This document shows positions 25,623-33,574 of a DNA stretch of 64,000 nt, piece by piece. The stretch comes from Streptomyces celluloflavus (GTDB lineage Bacteria > Actinomycetota > Actinomycetes > Streptomycetales > Streptomycetaceae). The position numbers and the translations under genes are program-made. Below the pieces are notes generated by a model. It searched no databases. It worked only from the letters and a program-made list of their open reading frames with translations, and was not told the origin of the DNA. Position 1 is the first letter of the stretch, and the number at the start of each line of letters is the position of its first letter. Where the stretch lies: assembly GCA_000720995.1 (NCBI GenBank), contig JOEL01000033.1, forward strand, positions 1 through 64,000, given 5' to 3'.

Positions 25623-26765
25623 ATGTGGGGAATTGCACGGCGCGGATTGCGCCTCGCGACAGGACTGATGCTCGGTGCCGTGATGGCGGTGGCCGAGCTC
25701 CCCTTCGTCGTGCTCTCCGGGGTGTCCCTGCTGCTGGTACTCGCCTGGCCGCGCGGCCGTCGAGCGGTCCTGCGCCCCGTGACCGCCGCCGTGCGGACCC
25801 TGACCGAGGCCAACCGCCGTCGGCTCCGTATCTATGTCGCGGCCGACACCTCGGCCTCCTACACCGACCGTCGCGCACTGGAGTATCTGTCGCTGCGCTG
25901 GGCGCTGGGGCTGCTGGGGGCGCTCGTCCTGGTCGCCGTGCTCATCGGCGCCGTCTACGGGACGCTGTGGCTGTACGCATGGCTGATGGTCGCCGATGTC
26001 CGCCACCCCGGCACCGTCCTGATGTCGAGCGTCGCCGGCCTCTTTCTTCTCTTTCTCAGTCTCCAGGGCACCTTCGGTGTCGCCGGTCTGGAAGCCAAGC
26101 TGGCGCGGCGCTGCCTCGGACCCAGCCCTCACGAACAACTGGAGCTTCGTATCGCGCAGTTGTCGTCCAGCCGGGCCGGCGTCATCGCCGCGGTCAACGA
26201 CGAGCGCCGCCGCATCGAGCGCGATCTGCACGACGGGGTGCAGCAGCGGCTGGTGGCTCTCGGAATGCTGCTCGGCCGTGCGCTGCGCAGCAAGGACGAG
26301 ATGCGAGCCGACCAACTCCTGCGCCAGGCACACGAAGAGAGCCGGCAGGCCCTCACCGAACTGCGTGAGGTGGCGTGGCGGGTGTATCCGACGGTGCTGG
26401 ACGAGGCCGGGCTGAGGGCCGCCCTGGAGACGGTCGCCGAGCGCTCCGCCATCCCCGTTCACCTCGACTACGGAATGGACCGCGACCCGGAGACCGCGGT
26501 GGCGACGGTCGCCTACTTCGTGGTCTCCGAAGCGGTCACCAACGCCGTCAAGCACTCGGGAGCCGGGCTGATAACGGTCCGCGTCGCCCAGGGCGAGGAC
26601 GGCGTGCTCGTGCACATCGAGGACGACGGAGCGGGCGGCGCGGATTCCTCCGGCAGTGGCCTGTTCGGGCTGGCCCGCCGGGTCGCAGCCCTTGACGGCC
26701 GGTTCCGGGTGGACAGCCCGGCCGGCGGACCCACCATCATCACCGCGGAGCTGCCGTGCGCGTAA
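25623..26765 (+). CDS. Sensor histidine kinase (HisKA_3 type)
   Basis: This is a 380-residue membrane kinase. Hydrophobic segments lie at about 12-42, 94-125 and 130-155, with a short acidic/polar loop and no large sensor domain. The phosphoacceptor region is NDERRRIERDLHDGVQQRLVALG. The ATPase domain has SEAVTNAVKHSGAG (N box), IEDDGAGGAD and GLFGLARRV (G box). The ATG at 25623 follows the two dyads at 25550-25585. Its stop overlaps the response-regulator start by 10 nt, so the two form one translationally coupled operon. The signal is unknown. Confidence 0.94.
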   Translation: MWGIARRGLRLATGLMLGAVMAVAELPFVVLSGVSLLLVLAWPRGRRAVLRPVTAAVRTLTEANRRRLRIYVAADTSASYTDRRALEYLSLRWALGLLGALVLVAVLIGAVYGTLWLYAWLMVADVRHPGTVLMSSVAGLFLLFLSLQGTFGVAGLEAKLARRCLGPSPHEQLELRIAQLSSSRAGVIAAVNDERRRIERDLHDGVQQRLVALGMLLGRALRSKDEMRADQLLRQAHEESRQALTELREVAWRVYPTVLDEAGLRAALETVAERSAIPVHLDYGMDRDPETAVATVAYFVVSEAVTNAVKHSGAGLITVRVAQGEDGVLVHIEDDGAGGADSSGSGLFGLARRVAALDGRFRVDSPAGGPTIITAELPCA

Positions 26766-27415
26766 TGCTTGCCGACGATTCGACCCTGCTGCGGGAGGGC
26801 CTGGTACGGCTCCTGGCCGAGGAGGGACACGAGATCGCGGCCGCGGTCGCGGACGCCGATGAGCTGATCGCCGTGCTGGAGCGGGCGGGGAGGGAAGGAA
26901 GCCAGCCGGACGCAGTGGTCGTGGACGTCCGCATGCCGCCCACGCACACCGATGAGGGACTGCGGGCCGCGGTGCAGATCAGGGAGCGGTGGCCGGGCGT
27001 CGGGGTGCTGGTCCTGTCGCAGTATGTCGAGCGCCGCTATGCAACGGAGTTGCTGACCGACGACAGTGAGGGGGTCGGTTATCTCCTCAAGGATCGGGTG
27101 GTCCAGGTGGACGAGTTCCTGGACGCACTGGAGCGGGTCGGGGCCGGGCAGGCGGCCTTCGACCCGGAAGTCGTACGGCAGTTGCTGATGCGCAGCAGCC
27201 GTTCGGATCCGCTGGGCACGCTCACGGCTCGTGAGCGTGAGGTGCTCGGACAGATGGCGCAGGGGCATACCAACGCGGCGATCGCCGTCCGGCTGCACAT
27301 CTCCCAGAGCTCGGTGGAAAAGCACATCAACGCGATCTTCGAGAAGCTCGGGCTGACCGGCACGTCGGGCTATTCACGCCGGGTGCTGGCCGTGCTGCGA
27401 TACCTGGGGACATGA
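26756..27415 (+). CDS. NarL/FixJ-type response regulator
   Basis: This is a 219-residue regulator and partner of the preceding kinase. The receiver has Asp7-Asp8, phosphoacceptor Asp57 in VVVDVRMPPTHTDEG, and LLKDRVVQVDEF with the conserved Lys. The HTH is LTAREREVLGQMAQGHTNAA followed by SSVEKHINAIFEKLGL. The start is GTG at 26756, 10 nt inside the kinase gene. It may bind the TGCGGTT-type boxes ahead of the operon and thus also affect dedA. The overlap with the kinase gene ensures equimolar synthesis. Confidence 0.95.
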   Translation: MRVMLADDSTLLREGLVRLLAEEGHEIAAAVADADELIAVLERAGREGSQPDAVVVDVRMPPTHTDEGLRAAVQIRERWPGVGVLVLSQYVERRYATELLTDDSEGVGYLLKDRVVQVDEFLDALERVGAGQAAFDPEVVRQLLMRSSRSDPLGTLTAREREVLGQMAQGHTNAAIAVRLHISQSSVEKHINAIFEKLGLTGTSGYSRRVLAVLRYLGT

Positions 27416-27573
27416 ACGAGGCGAGGAGAAGAGCGGAGGGGGAATGGAGCAATGTTCGGGCGGGGACGGGGAAGCGGACAGTTGCGCAGACCGCTCGGTT
27501 AGTCTCGCCGAAACGGCCGACCGCGCCTTCCGGAGCCGGCCGGGACCGTCGTCCTGGATCAAGAGGAGAGTCA

Positions 27574-28233
27574 GTGACCGAGTCCAAGGCCACGCCGATC
27601 ACGGCGGAGATGTACCACTACGTTCTCGCCCACAATCCCCAGCTGGACTCCGTGCAGCGGGAGCTCGTGGAGCGGACGCATCAGCAGTTCCCCGATTCGG
27701 CGGGCATGCAGTCGGCGCCCGAGCAGGGGCCGCTGCTCGCGTTCCTGGTGCGGTTGATCGGGGCTCGGCATGTTGTCGAGGTGGGGACGTTCACCGGATT
27801 CTCCGCGCTGTCCATGGCCCAGGCGCTGCCCGCGGACGGCACACTGATCGCCTGCGATGTGTCCGAGGAATGGACGGCGTACGGCCGTGAGGCATGGGCG
27901 AAGGCCGGAGTCGCGGACCGTATCCAGCTGCGGATCGCGCCCGCTCTGGAAACCTTGCGAGGGATGCCGACCGAGCCCCACATCGACCTCGCCTACCTCG
28001 ACGCGGACAAGGCCGGCTACATCGCGTACTGGGAGGAACTGGTGCCCCGGCTGCGGCCCGGTGGTCTGATCGTCGCGGACAACGTCTTGTTCCACGGGCA
28101 GGTCACCGATCCGGCGGCGAGTGGCTCCGCCGTGGCGATCAGGGAGTTCAACGACCACGTGGTGGCAGATGACCGGATGGAGGCGGTGATGCTCACCGTC
28201 GCAGACGGAGTGACGGTGGCACGTAGGCGGTAG
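27574..28233 (+). CDS. SAM-dependent O-methyltransferase (caffeoyl-CoA/catechol type)
   Basis: This is a 219-residue class I methyltransferase of the Methyltransf_3 family. The SAM motif is VVEVGTFTGFSALSMAQAL at about residue 68. The acidic residue after strand 2 is in ACDVSEEW, and the metal/catalytic segment is DLAYLDADKAGYIAYWE. GGLIVADNVLFHGQV follows, with DN as a metal ligand. The GTG at 27574 has AGAGGAGAG upstream; the frame from 27412 is longer only because the region lacks stops. It methylates a vicinal-hydroxyl substrate with Mg2+; the substrate cannot be told. It is a single gene behind the kinase operon. Confidence 0.92.
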   Translation: MTESKATPITAEMYHYVLAHNPQLDSVQRELVERTHQQFPDSAGMQSAPEQGPLLAFLVRLIGARHVVEVGTFTGFSALSMAQALPADGTLIACDVSEEWTAYGREAWAKAGVADRIQLRIAPALETLRGMPTEPHIDLAYLDADKAGYIAYWEELVPRLRPGGLIVADNVLFHGQVTDPAASGSAVAIREFNDHVVADDRMEAVMLTVADGVTVARRR

Positions 28234-28502
28234 GAGCGGTCAGACGCGGAGGCGGGGCTGGGGCCCGTGGGTGGGCCACGGTTACGGCCCAGGGTTGGGG
28301 GCTGAGGACGCAGGCTCAGCCGTTTAGTTCGGACCGCCTGACGCAGGGGCGCCTCCCGCACGGGAAGCAGAGCGGCAGGGCGGGACTCCCGCGTAGTGGG
28401 CTCTCCGCGGGAGTCCGGTAACGGCATGCCGTACAGCGCGGCGAGTTGAGCGCGCCGGGGCCGGCTGGATGCTACGGGGCCGGGCCGGTCGTGCGACGTG
28501 CG

Positions 28503-28712
28503 CTAGCCGCAGCAGCCGCCTCCGCAGCAGCTGCCCCCACCGCCGCTGGGGGCGGGGGCGCTCGCGGCGCCGCCGACGGCGACCGTGGAGAGCAGCTTCA
28601 CGGTGTCCTCGTGTCCGTCGGGGCAGACTGCCGGGGCGGAGGACTCGGCCATCGGCCGGTTCAGCTCGAAGGTGGAGCTACAAGGCCGGCATCGGTATTC
28701 GTAACGAGGCAT
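28503..28712 (-). CDS. FmdB-type zinc-ribbon small protein
   Basis: This is a 69-residue protein. The N-terminal zinc ribbon of the FmdB/CxxC family reads MPRYEYRCRPCSSTFEL, with a CRPC pair and a distant Cys in VCPDGHED, where one Cys of the second pair is replaced by Gly-His. The tail is a flexible Gly/Ser/Ala stretch ending GGGGSCCGGGCCG, with four Cys that could bind metal. The ATG at 28712 gives the standard family start. FmdB-type proteins are thought to be regulators, but no function is proved. It stands alone, with a 25-bp gap to a possible small gene upstream. Confidence 0.85.
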   Translation of the reverse strand: MPRYEYRCRPCSSTFELNRPMAESSAPAVCPDGHEDTVKLLSTVAVGGAASAPAPSGGGGSCCGGGCCG

Positions 28713-28737
28713 GGCCACAGGTTAGCCGTGGTGCTGG

Positions 28738-28917
28738 TCAGCGCACGACGGTGCCGGGCTGAGCGTCCAGCATCTCCAGCCCCGCGCGGGTCGGAGCACC
28801 TTCCCGGTCACCGGGGAAGGCGACCGCGAAGACACTGGTGGTGACGGCTCGTTCAAGGCGTCCGGCGATGCTTTCACCGTCCAGCAGGCGCCGAGAGACA
28901 GCTCGCCACGAGGGCAT
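28738..28917 (-). CDS. Possible small protein, unknown
   Basis: This is a 59-residue frame starting at ATG 28917, directly overlapping the stop of the DUF4383 gene (TGATG), and ending 25 bp before the zinc-ribbon gene. Composition is balanced (LLDGESIAGRLERAVTTSVF, then GLEMLDAQPGTVVR), with no membrane segment or known motif. About three-quarters of its codons end in G or C, lower than neighbouring genes but above chance. The coupled start is the main support. I do not recognise a family; it could be a chance frame. Confidence 0.35.
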   Translation of the reverse strand: MPSWRAVSRRLLDGESIAGRLERAVTTSVFAVAFPGDREGAPTRAGLEMLDAQPGTVVR

Positions 28918-29573
28918 CAACCGAGCTCACGGCGTCCGCGGTCTTCGTCCGACTCCTCCTGGATCTGGCCGAGCGCAGCCTGCCGGGCGGCCGTCACACC
29001 GGAGACGGGGTGCGCCTGCGCGTGGGCCAGCCGTGCCGCTTCCTCGGGGTGCCGGGCGCGCCAGTACGGGTTGTCGTGCGTGAGGCCGCCGCTGACCCGT
29101 CCGTACATTCCGAAGACCAGCAGCATCAGCCCGACCGCGAAGCTGAACAGCACGTTCTGCAGGTGGAACGCGAGGAAGTTCGCGCTCGTTTGCAGAAGGG
29201 CGAGATTCACGAATCCGCTCAGCAGGAAGGCGACGCCGAGCACGATGTTGAGGGTCGAGGCGAAGTTCCCGCCGATCACCATGCCGCCGAAGAGCAGCAT
29301 CCCCACGATGATCGAGAGCACGCTGAGGGTGCCGTTGGTGTTCAGCCCGGCTACGGTCGCACCGCCCGTGTCGAAGAACCCGATCTTGTCGATCAGACCG
29401 AGGATGCCGAACGCGAGCAGGACCAGCCCGGTCAGCCCGGCGCCGACGCGGTAAACCTGGCTGAGCCGGTGGTCGACGGGCAGATGCTCATCGAGCTTGG
29501 TGTGACGCAGCTTGCCCCGGTGGAAAGGGAACGAGGGCTTGTGCAGAGCCTGACCGGTAGCCCCAGTAGCCAT
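28917..29573 (-). CDS. DUF4383 membrane protein
   Basis: This is a 218-residue membrane protein of the actinobacterial DUF4383 family. Four hydrophobic segments lie at about 44-62 (GLTGLVLLAFGILGLID), 82-102, 105-128 and 135-155. They are preceded by a basic N-terminus and followed by a soluble His/Ala-rich tail (NPYWRARHPEEAARLAHAQA). Family members usually have this 4-TM core at 140-170 residues; both tails are longer here. The ATG at 29573 is the only reasonable start. Function is unknown. Confidence 0.88.
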   Translation of the reverse strand: MATGATGQALHKPSFPFHRGKLRHTKLDEHLPVDHRLSQVYRVGAGLTGLVLLAFGILGLIDKIGFFDTGGATVAGLNTNGTLSVLSIIVGMLLFGGMVIGGNFASTLNIVLGVAFLLSGFVNLALLQTSANFLAFHLQNVLFSFAVGLMLLVFGMYGRVSGGLTHDNPYWRARHPEEAARLAHAQAHPVSGVTAARQAALGQIQEESDEDRGRRELG

Positions 29574-29658
29574 GTCCGGCCTCCCTTCGCGCAGATGTGC
29601 CGCCGGGCCGTACTCACCTCAAGCATCCGCCCGCATGCCGCATCACGCCATCGCGACT

Positions 29659-29727
29659 TGTCCGGGGTGCGTCACGTGTCCTGTCCGGGATGGGCCACGT
29701 GCCCTGTTCCGGGTGAGTCGCCTGCTC
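29659..29727. repeat. 23-bp degenerate tandem repeat, three copies and a part
   Basis: The unit TGTCCGGGGTGCGTCACGTG plus TCC occurs at 29659-29681, 29682-29704 and 29705-29727 with increasing divergence; a fourth copy starts at 29728. CACGTG is present in the first two units. It lies between the DUF4383 gene and the coiled-coil gene in otherwise gene-free DNA. Confidence 0.65.
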
Positions 29728-29817
29728 TGTCCTGGGGCGGGAGATCCAGGCACGTGTGGGTGCAGGAGGAGAGCCGGGCACACCAGGCCCACGCCCCGTC
29801 CGGGACCGCCCTGCTGC

Positions 29818-31197
29818 TCAGCCCCCCGAGATGCCCCGCGCCTCCCGGATCTCCTGCACCACCCGGGCCGCCGTCTGACGCACGGCCTCGGTCTCGGTCA
29901 GGAAATGCCACCAGTCCGGATGCCGGCCCTCCAAGCCCGCGACCGCGCGGTCCAGCCGGGCCACCGCATCGTCCAGGGGCCGGGCGTGCCGCGGGTCGGG
30001 GGTGCTGCGTCCGGCCATCGCCAGCCGCTGCGCGTCCCGGACGGCGAAGCGTGTCCGCTCGATCTCCTTCTGCCGGTCGAACGACACCGAGTCCAGTCGT
30101 TGCAGCCGGCCGCCGGCCGCCGACACCGCCTCATCGGTGGTGTTCAGCAGCGCCCGTACCGTCGCCAGTCGGCTGGTGGCGTCCGCCCACCGCTGCTCGT
30201 CGCGCGCCTGCTGCGCCTCCCGCAGCGTGACCTCGGCCTGCTTGACGGACTGCGCGGCCTGCTCCGGTACGTGCTGGAGGTCCTGCCAGCACGCCGCGCT
30301 GTACCGCCGGCGCAGCTCACTGAGGACCGGATCGACCTTCTCGGCCCGCGTCGTGATGGCCTGCGTCCGGGTCCGCAGCGACACCATCCGCTTATCGATC
30401 TCCGCCGCCCGCTCCGGCAGCCGTTCGGCCTCGGTCCGGACGTCCTCGGCCTTGCGCAGCACCTCACCGGCGCGCTGGACCGTCTCCTGTACGCCGTGCT
30501 GCCCGGCGCCCTGGTTCAGCTTGGTCAGCTCCGGCGCGAGCGCCGCCAGCCGGGCCGCCAGGTCGTCGGCCTTCAGGCCCTTGCCACGGACCGTGTCCAG
30601 GGCATTGCTGGCGGCCAGCAGTGCCTGCCGGGCACGCTCCACCGCCGGAGCCAGCCGCGCCAGCTGCGTCTCGGCGGTCTGCAACAGCGGCCCCAGCCGT
30701 TGCGTGAACCGGTCGAGCTCACCTTTGACGCGCTCCAGCTCCTCCCTGGCCCGGGTCAGGTCCGCGCGGGCCCGCGACACCGCGGCGCCGTCCAGATCGT
30801 CGCGGTCCAGATCGTGCGAATCCACGGCGGTGATGTAGCCCTGGCTCACCTCGTCGATCCGCCTGCCGAAGCCCTGGTACTCCTCCGCGACGGCCCGTGC
30901 CGACGGCGAACTGTCCACCGCGGTGATCGTCTCTATCGAGATCCGCAGATCCCGCTGCGCGGTGTCCAGCTCGTAGAACGCCGCCGCCGCGGCATCCTTC
31001 GCCGCCTGCGCATCGGCGCGCAGATCCTCCCCGCGCCCGAACCAGCGGCGTGTACCGCCACCCGCGAACGACGCGGGCGCCATCGCCAGCAACAAGGGCA
31101 AAGGCAGCAGCGCCAGTGCCACCACATCCCGGACCGGGCCCCCACGGGGCCGACGGCGTGCTCGCTGCTCGTACGGCTGCGTGTGTGTCGCCGTCAC
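29818..31197 (-). CDS. Membrane-anchored coiled-coil protein
   Basis: This is a 459-residue protein. After a basic start, one hydrophobic segment (about 25-45, VVALALLPLPLLLAMAPASF) acts as a signal anchor or signal peptide. Most of residues 58-400 is Ala/Glu/Arg/Gln-rich and predicted to form long coiled coils, with heptad-like blocks such as DLTRAREELERVKGELDRF and AEVTLREAQQARDEQ. There is no enzyme motif. The GTG start has GGGAGAGG upstream. It resembles large helical periplasmic or cell-surface proteins of Streptomyces with no assigned role; a structural function is a guess. Confidence 0.8.
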   Translation of the reverse strand: MTATHTQPYEQRARRRPRGGPVRDVVALALLPLPLLLAMAPASFAGGGTRRWFGRGEDLRADAQAAKDAAAAAFYELDTAQRDLRISIETITAVDSSPSARAVAEEYQGFGRRIDEVSQGYITAVDSHDLDRDDLDGAAVSRARADLTRAREELERVKGELDRFTQRLGPLLQTAETQLARLAPAVERARQALLAASNALDTVRGKGLKADDLAARLAALAPELTKLNQGAGQHGVQETVQRAGEVLRKAEDVRTEAERLPERAAEIDKRMVSLRTRTQAITTRAEKVDPVLSELRRRYSAACWQDLQHVPEQAAQSVKQAEVTLREAQQARDEQRWADATSRLATVRALLNTTDEAVSAAGGRLQRLDSVSFDRQKEIERTRFAVRDAQRLAMAGRSTPDPRHARPLDDAVARLDRAVAGLEGRHPDWWHFLTETEAVRQTAARVVQEIREARGISGG

Positions 31198-31294
31198 ATC
31201 CCTCTCCCGATCGGATCGCCCCAGGGCCGACTTTTATTCTCCCACTCGACGGAACGAACACACCGGCCGGTAAGTTCGCAATTCGAGCACGGGT

Positions 31295-31325
31295 TTGCAG
31301 TTCAGCCCAGGTGGCAAGGTAGTCT
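31295..31325 (+). promoter_or_regulatory. Probable promoter of the tRNA-Val gene
   Basis: TTGCAG (31295-31300) and TAGTCT (31320-31325) are 19 bp apart, with the -10 lying 13 bp before the mature tRNA 5' end. The spacing is slightly long. There is no other gene it could serve. Confidence 0.45.
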
Positions 31326-31338
31326 GTCGGCTCGGCCA

Positions 31339-31413
31339 GGGCGCATAGCTCAGCGGTAGAGCGCTGCTCTTACAAAGCAGATGTCGGCGGTTCAAATCCG
31401 TCTGTGCCCACCA
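31339..31413 (+). tRNA. tRNA-Val (anticodon UAC), CCA encoded
   Basis: A full cloverleaf is present. The acceptor GGGCGCA pairs with TGTGCCC (one G-U), the D stem is GCTC/GAGC, and the anticodon stem CTGCT/AGCAG closes the loop CTTACAA, so the anticodon is TAC (Val, GUA codons). The T arm carries TTCAAAT. Discriminator A31410 is followed by genomic CCA. A terminator follows at 31436. The decayed genes downstream suggest the tRNA 3' end has served as an integration site. Confidence 0.95.
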
Positions 31414-31435
31414 GCGCTACCAGCGCGAATGACGC

Positions 31436-31476
31436 CGAAGGCCCAGGTCAGGGCATGTCTCTGGCCTGGGCCTTCG
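31436..31476 (+). terminator. Terminator of the tRNA-Val gene
   Basis: A perfect 12-bp stem, CGAAGGCCCAGG against CCTGGGCCTTCG, has a 17-nt loop and is followed by TTAT. It lies 22 bp after the tRNA CCA. Confidence 0.85.
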
Positions 31477-31541
31477 TTATGCGCTCGCGCCCCGCGTACC
31501 GTCTCGGACGGCCCTGGCACGGACTCGGCTCACCACCGTGC

Positions 31542-31562
31542 CTCCCAAATGGCTCCCAAATG
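31542..31562. repeat. Short direct repeat CTCCCAAATG, possible integration relic
   Basis: CTCCCAAATG occurs at 31542-31551 and 31553-31562, an 11-bp period. The position, about 130 bp past a tRNA 3' end and ahead of pseudogenes, resembles the arm-type repeats found near att sites of actinomycete integrative elements. No duplicated tRNA 3' end and no integrase gene were found, so this is only suggestive. Confidence 0.3.
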
Positions 31563-31654
31563 ATCATGCTGTTGTCGCAGGTCGCGAGCGACATCCCGCA
31601 CGGCCCCCTATGAGGGGCGTTGCCCCTGCTGAGCGCTAGCGCGCGCCACACCGC

Positions 31655-32220
31655 TTGACCAGCCCGCTGTCCTCGTGGAGGTCGGTGGCGGGGCGACTGG
31701 TACGGCCGGCCGGTGATCGGCCGGGCGAACTCGCTGTGCTGGCGCTCGTGCCGTTGACGGGCATCGGACTGGCGTTGCTACGGCGGGGACCCACGCTCCC
31801 CGCGTTGTTGCGCGGCATCGTCTACATGGGATGGCGTATTCAAGGGCCCGGGCAACACAAGCGCCTGGGGCGGGCGCCAACGTCTGACACGACCCCGAGG
31901 CGGTGAGGAAGTGCTCCGCGCAGGCTTGGCCATGATGACGGTGCCGATGGACGTCACTGGGCTCTGGCGTGGCTGGACGGAGACCGGCTGGACGGTATCG
32001 CCACCCTGTGCACCCCCGCTGTCCGGTAGGCGTCGCAGGTCCTGGTGGCTACGTCGGGATCTACTCGTAGCTTGACGGTCGCCGCCGCGACTGTGTCATG
32101 TATGACCCGCTGGCCGCCGCCCTTATGGCCGACCCCGCACTGGCCACCCACGAGGAGTGCCAGGTGCCCGTCGAGCCGGCGGGCCATTGTCGGGGTGCCG
32201 CGCTGGTCGAGATCTTGTGA
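31655..32220 (+). pseudogene. Decayed nucleoside hydrolase (IunH family), C-terminal two-thirds
   Basis: Segments typical of inosine-uridine nucleoside hydrolases follow each other in order but in different frames. GDRPGELAVLALVPLTGIGL and LPALLRGIVYMG are in the frame of 31655. GPGNTSAW and VLRAGLAMMTVPMDVT are in the frame of 31911. CVMYDPLAAALMADPALATH, ending in a stop at 32218-32220, is in a third frame. At least two frameshifts and an in-frame stop (32068-32070) break it. The N-terminal DxDxxxDD metal site is missing and the last helices are lost. It is clearly not functional. Confidence 0.75.
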
Positions 32221-32402
32221 GCTGGCCGGACGGCGAGGGTGTCTTTGCCCGGTCCGGGCGGGCCGTTGAGGGCCACGGTGAGGGCGGTGCCGACCTGCCT
32301 CGCCGCCGTCAGCAGGGAGTTGAGGTCATCGACTACCTGGAGTCGCCCGGCGAGGAACTTTCCCGCGTCGGGCGGGAGTTGGTGCGGGGCGGAGAGCGTC
32401 AT
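32202..32402 (-). pseudogene. Remnant of a STAND/NB-ARC regulator (P-loop region)
   Basis: The minus strand reads HQLPPDAGKFLAGRLQVVDD, then ALTVALNGPPGPGKDTLAVR. This resembles the linker and Walker A segment of Streptomyces AfsR-like STAND NTPases (usual forms QLPADVPxFVGRE and GxGGVGKTTLA). The Walker Thr is replaced by Asp. Upstream, EFATRYDAILSAAGKPAAL in another frame (to about 32510) may be more of the same gene. Downstream the frame loses similarity within 15 residues. It is a fragment with no intact ATPase domain, lying tail to tail with the nucleoside-hydrolase relic. Confidence 0.5.
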
Positions 32403-32555
32403 GGGTGTCCGCCAGGGCGGCCCGTGCCAGGGCGGCCGGTTTGCCCGCAGCGCTCAGGATGGCGTCATACCTGGTGGCGAATTCCGGTGACGGGGCCACC
32501 GTGCCGTTCTCCGGACGGCGGGGGGTCCGGACGGTGGATCCACCCTGGCCCATGA

Positions 32556-33037
32556 GTCGGCGCCGTCGCCGCCCCTCCTAACGATCACAGAGTCGCGACG
32601 CTCTGCGATCACCGGAGGAACTGGAGCGCCTGAAGTGCCTGGCGAACCCGAAGGACCCGAAGGACCCGAAGGCCCCGAAAGACCTGACTGACGGTCGTGC
32701 CCGAAAGGCCGATCGCCGATACGGCGCTGTGCGAGTACCCGTCCTCCCGGAGGGCGGGTACTCCCACACGCCATTGCGGTGGTGAGCCGATCGCGGTAGG
32801 TCCCTCGGCGGTCGTTCATTGGCTCGTATGCGTCGATCGCGTTCGTCACCCTCCTACTGGTGGTTCATCAGATAGCGGGAAATTGCGTTTGTCCGCTGGT
32901 TGGGCCGGAGGGGCGTGGATACGGTCGCTTGCGCCGTCCGGAGGGGGCGGCATCCGTCGCTTGCTGCACGCGCCCAGGCGTTCCGGCCGTCATGAGCTGG
33001 TACGGATCACGCTCGGGCGGTTCCCAGGGGAGTGGAC
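32556..33037. other. Gene-free spacer with two hairpins and a 9-bp tandem repeat
   Basis: At 32583-32610 GATC-A-CAGAG pairs with CTCTG-C-GATC around an 8-nt loop. At 32649-32684 a 9-bp unit, CGAAGGACC, is repeated four times with small changes. At 32733-32763 a 31-nt near-perfect palindrome has GAGTACCCG and CGGGTACTC as outer arms and CCTCC/GGAGG inside. A minus-strand frame across the repeat reads Gly-Pro-Ser triplets but shows no other sign of being a gene. The AGGGGAG ribosome-binding site of the next gene is at 33026. Confidence 0.65.
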
Positions 33038-33574
33038 ATGAGCTTTGTGGGTCGTAAGACCGTCGCGGTGATGGCCGCGGCGTTGGCGTCGTTGGGCGCG
33101 GGGAGCGGTGTCACCGCGTCGGCGGCCACCCCGTCGGCGTCGTGCAGTGGGGCGGAATGCCCCAGCCTGAAGCCGACCAGGCTCACGACCAGCCAGGCCA
33201 CCCTGAACGTCACTCAGATGCAACTGGAGAACATCCAGGCGATGGCGTCCGACGCGGTGACCGGGGAGCCCATCCGCGGTGCGAAGATCGTGTTCGCCAC
33301 CATCGGCGGCCGGACGCTGGGGGCGGCCTACACCGACTACGACGGTGTGGCCGCGATCACGGCTCCGGAGAACCTGGGTCCCGGAACCCTCCAGGAGTTG
33401 CTGGGAGGCTACGAAGCCGCGATGGTCGGCGACGGTGTCCACGCCCCGGTCGGGGCCCACGGAGCGATCACGGTCGGCACCGACCAGGGCCCCGGTGTCC
33501 CGAACTCCCCGTGCGCCATTTGCAGTGATCGCGGGCTCAAGCAAGACGTGGTCCCGGTCGACTGGAGCCGGTGA
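33038..33574 (+). CDS. Secreted protein ending in a peptidase-S74-like catalytic segment
   Basis: This is a 178-residue protein. Residues 1-30 are a signal peptide (RKTVAVMAAALASLGAGSGV). The middle (about 55-140) looks like a beta-rich Ig-like or invasin-type domain (DAVTGEPIRGAKIVF, AYTDYDGVAAITAPENL). The C-terminus is CAICSDRGLKQDVVPVDWSR. SDRGLK fits the S-D-x-x-x-K signature of S74 intramolecular chaperones of phage tail spikes, with Ser163 as nucleophile and Lys168 as its partner. The rest of that chaperone fold is encoded by the next, overlapping gene. The ATG has AGGGGAG 5 nt upstream. Confidence 0.75.
   Translation: MSFVGRKTVAVMAAALASLGAGSGVTASAATPSASCSGAECPSLKPTRLTTSQATLNVTQMQLENIQAMASDAVTGEPIRGAKIVFATIGGRTLGAAYTDYDGVAAITAPENLGPGTLQELLGGYEAAMVGDGVHAPVGAHGAITVGTDQGPGVPNSPCAICSDRGLKQDVVPVDWSR

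Noticed and set aside
32454-32849. Collagen-like Gly-Pro-Ser stretch on the minus strand
   Set aside because: It arises from a 9-bp tandem repeat. The frame lacks a ribosome-binding site and overlaps the palindrome and pseudogene region.
31411-33037. Intact integrative element with att sites at tRNA-Val
   Set aside because: No integrase, no replication or transfer genes, and no second copy of the tRNA 3' end were found; only relics support past integration.
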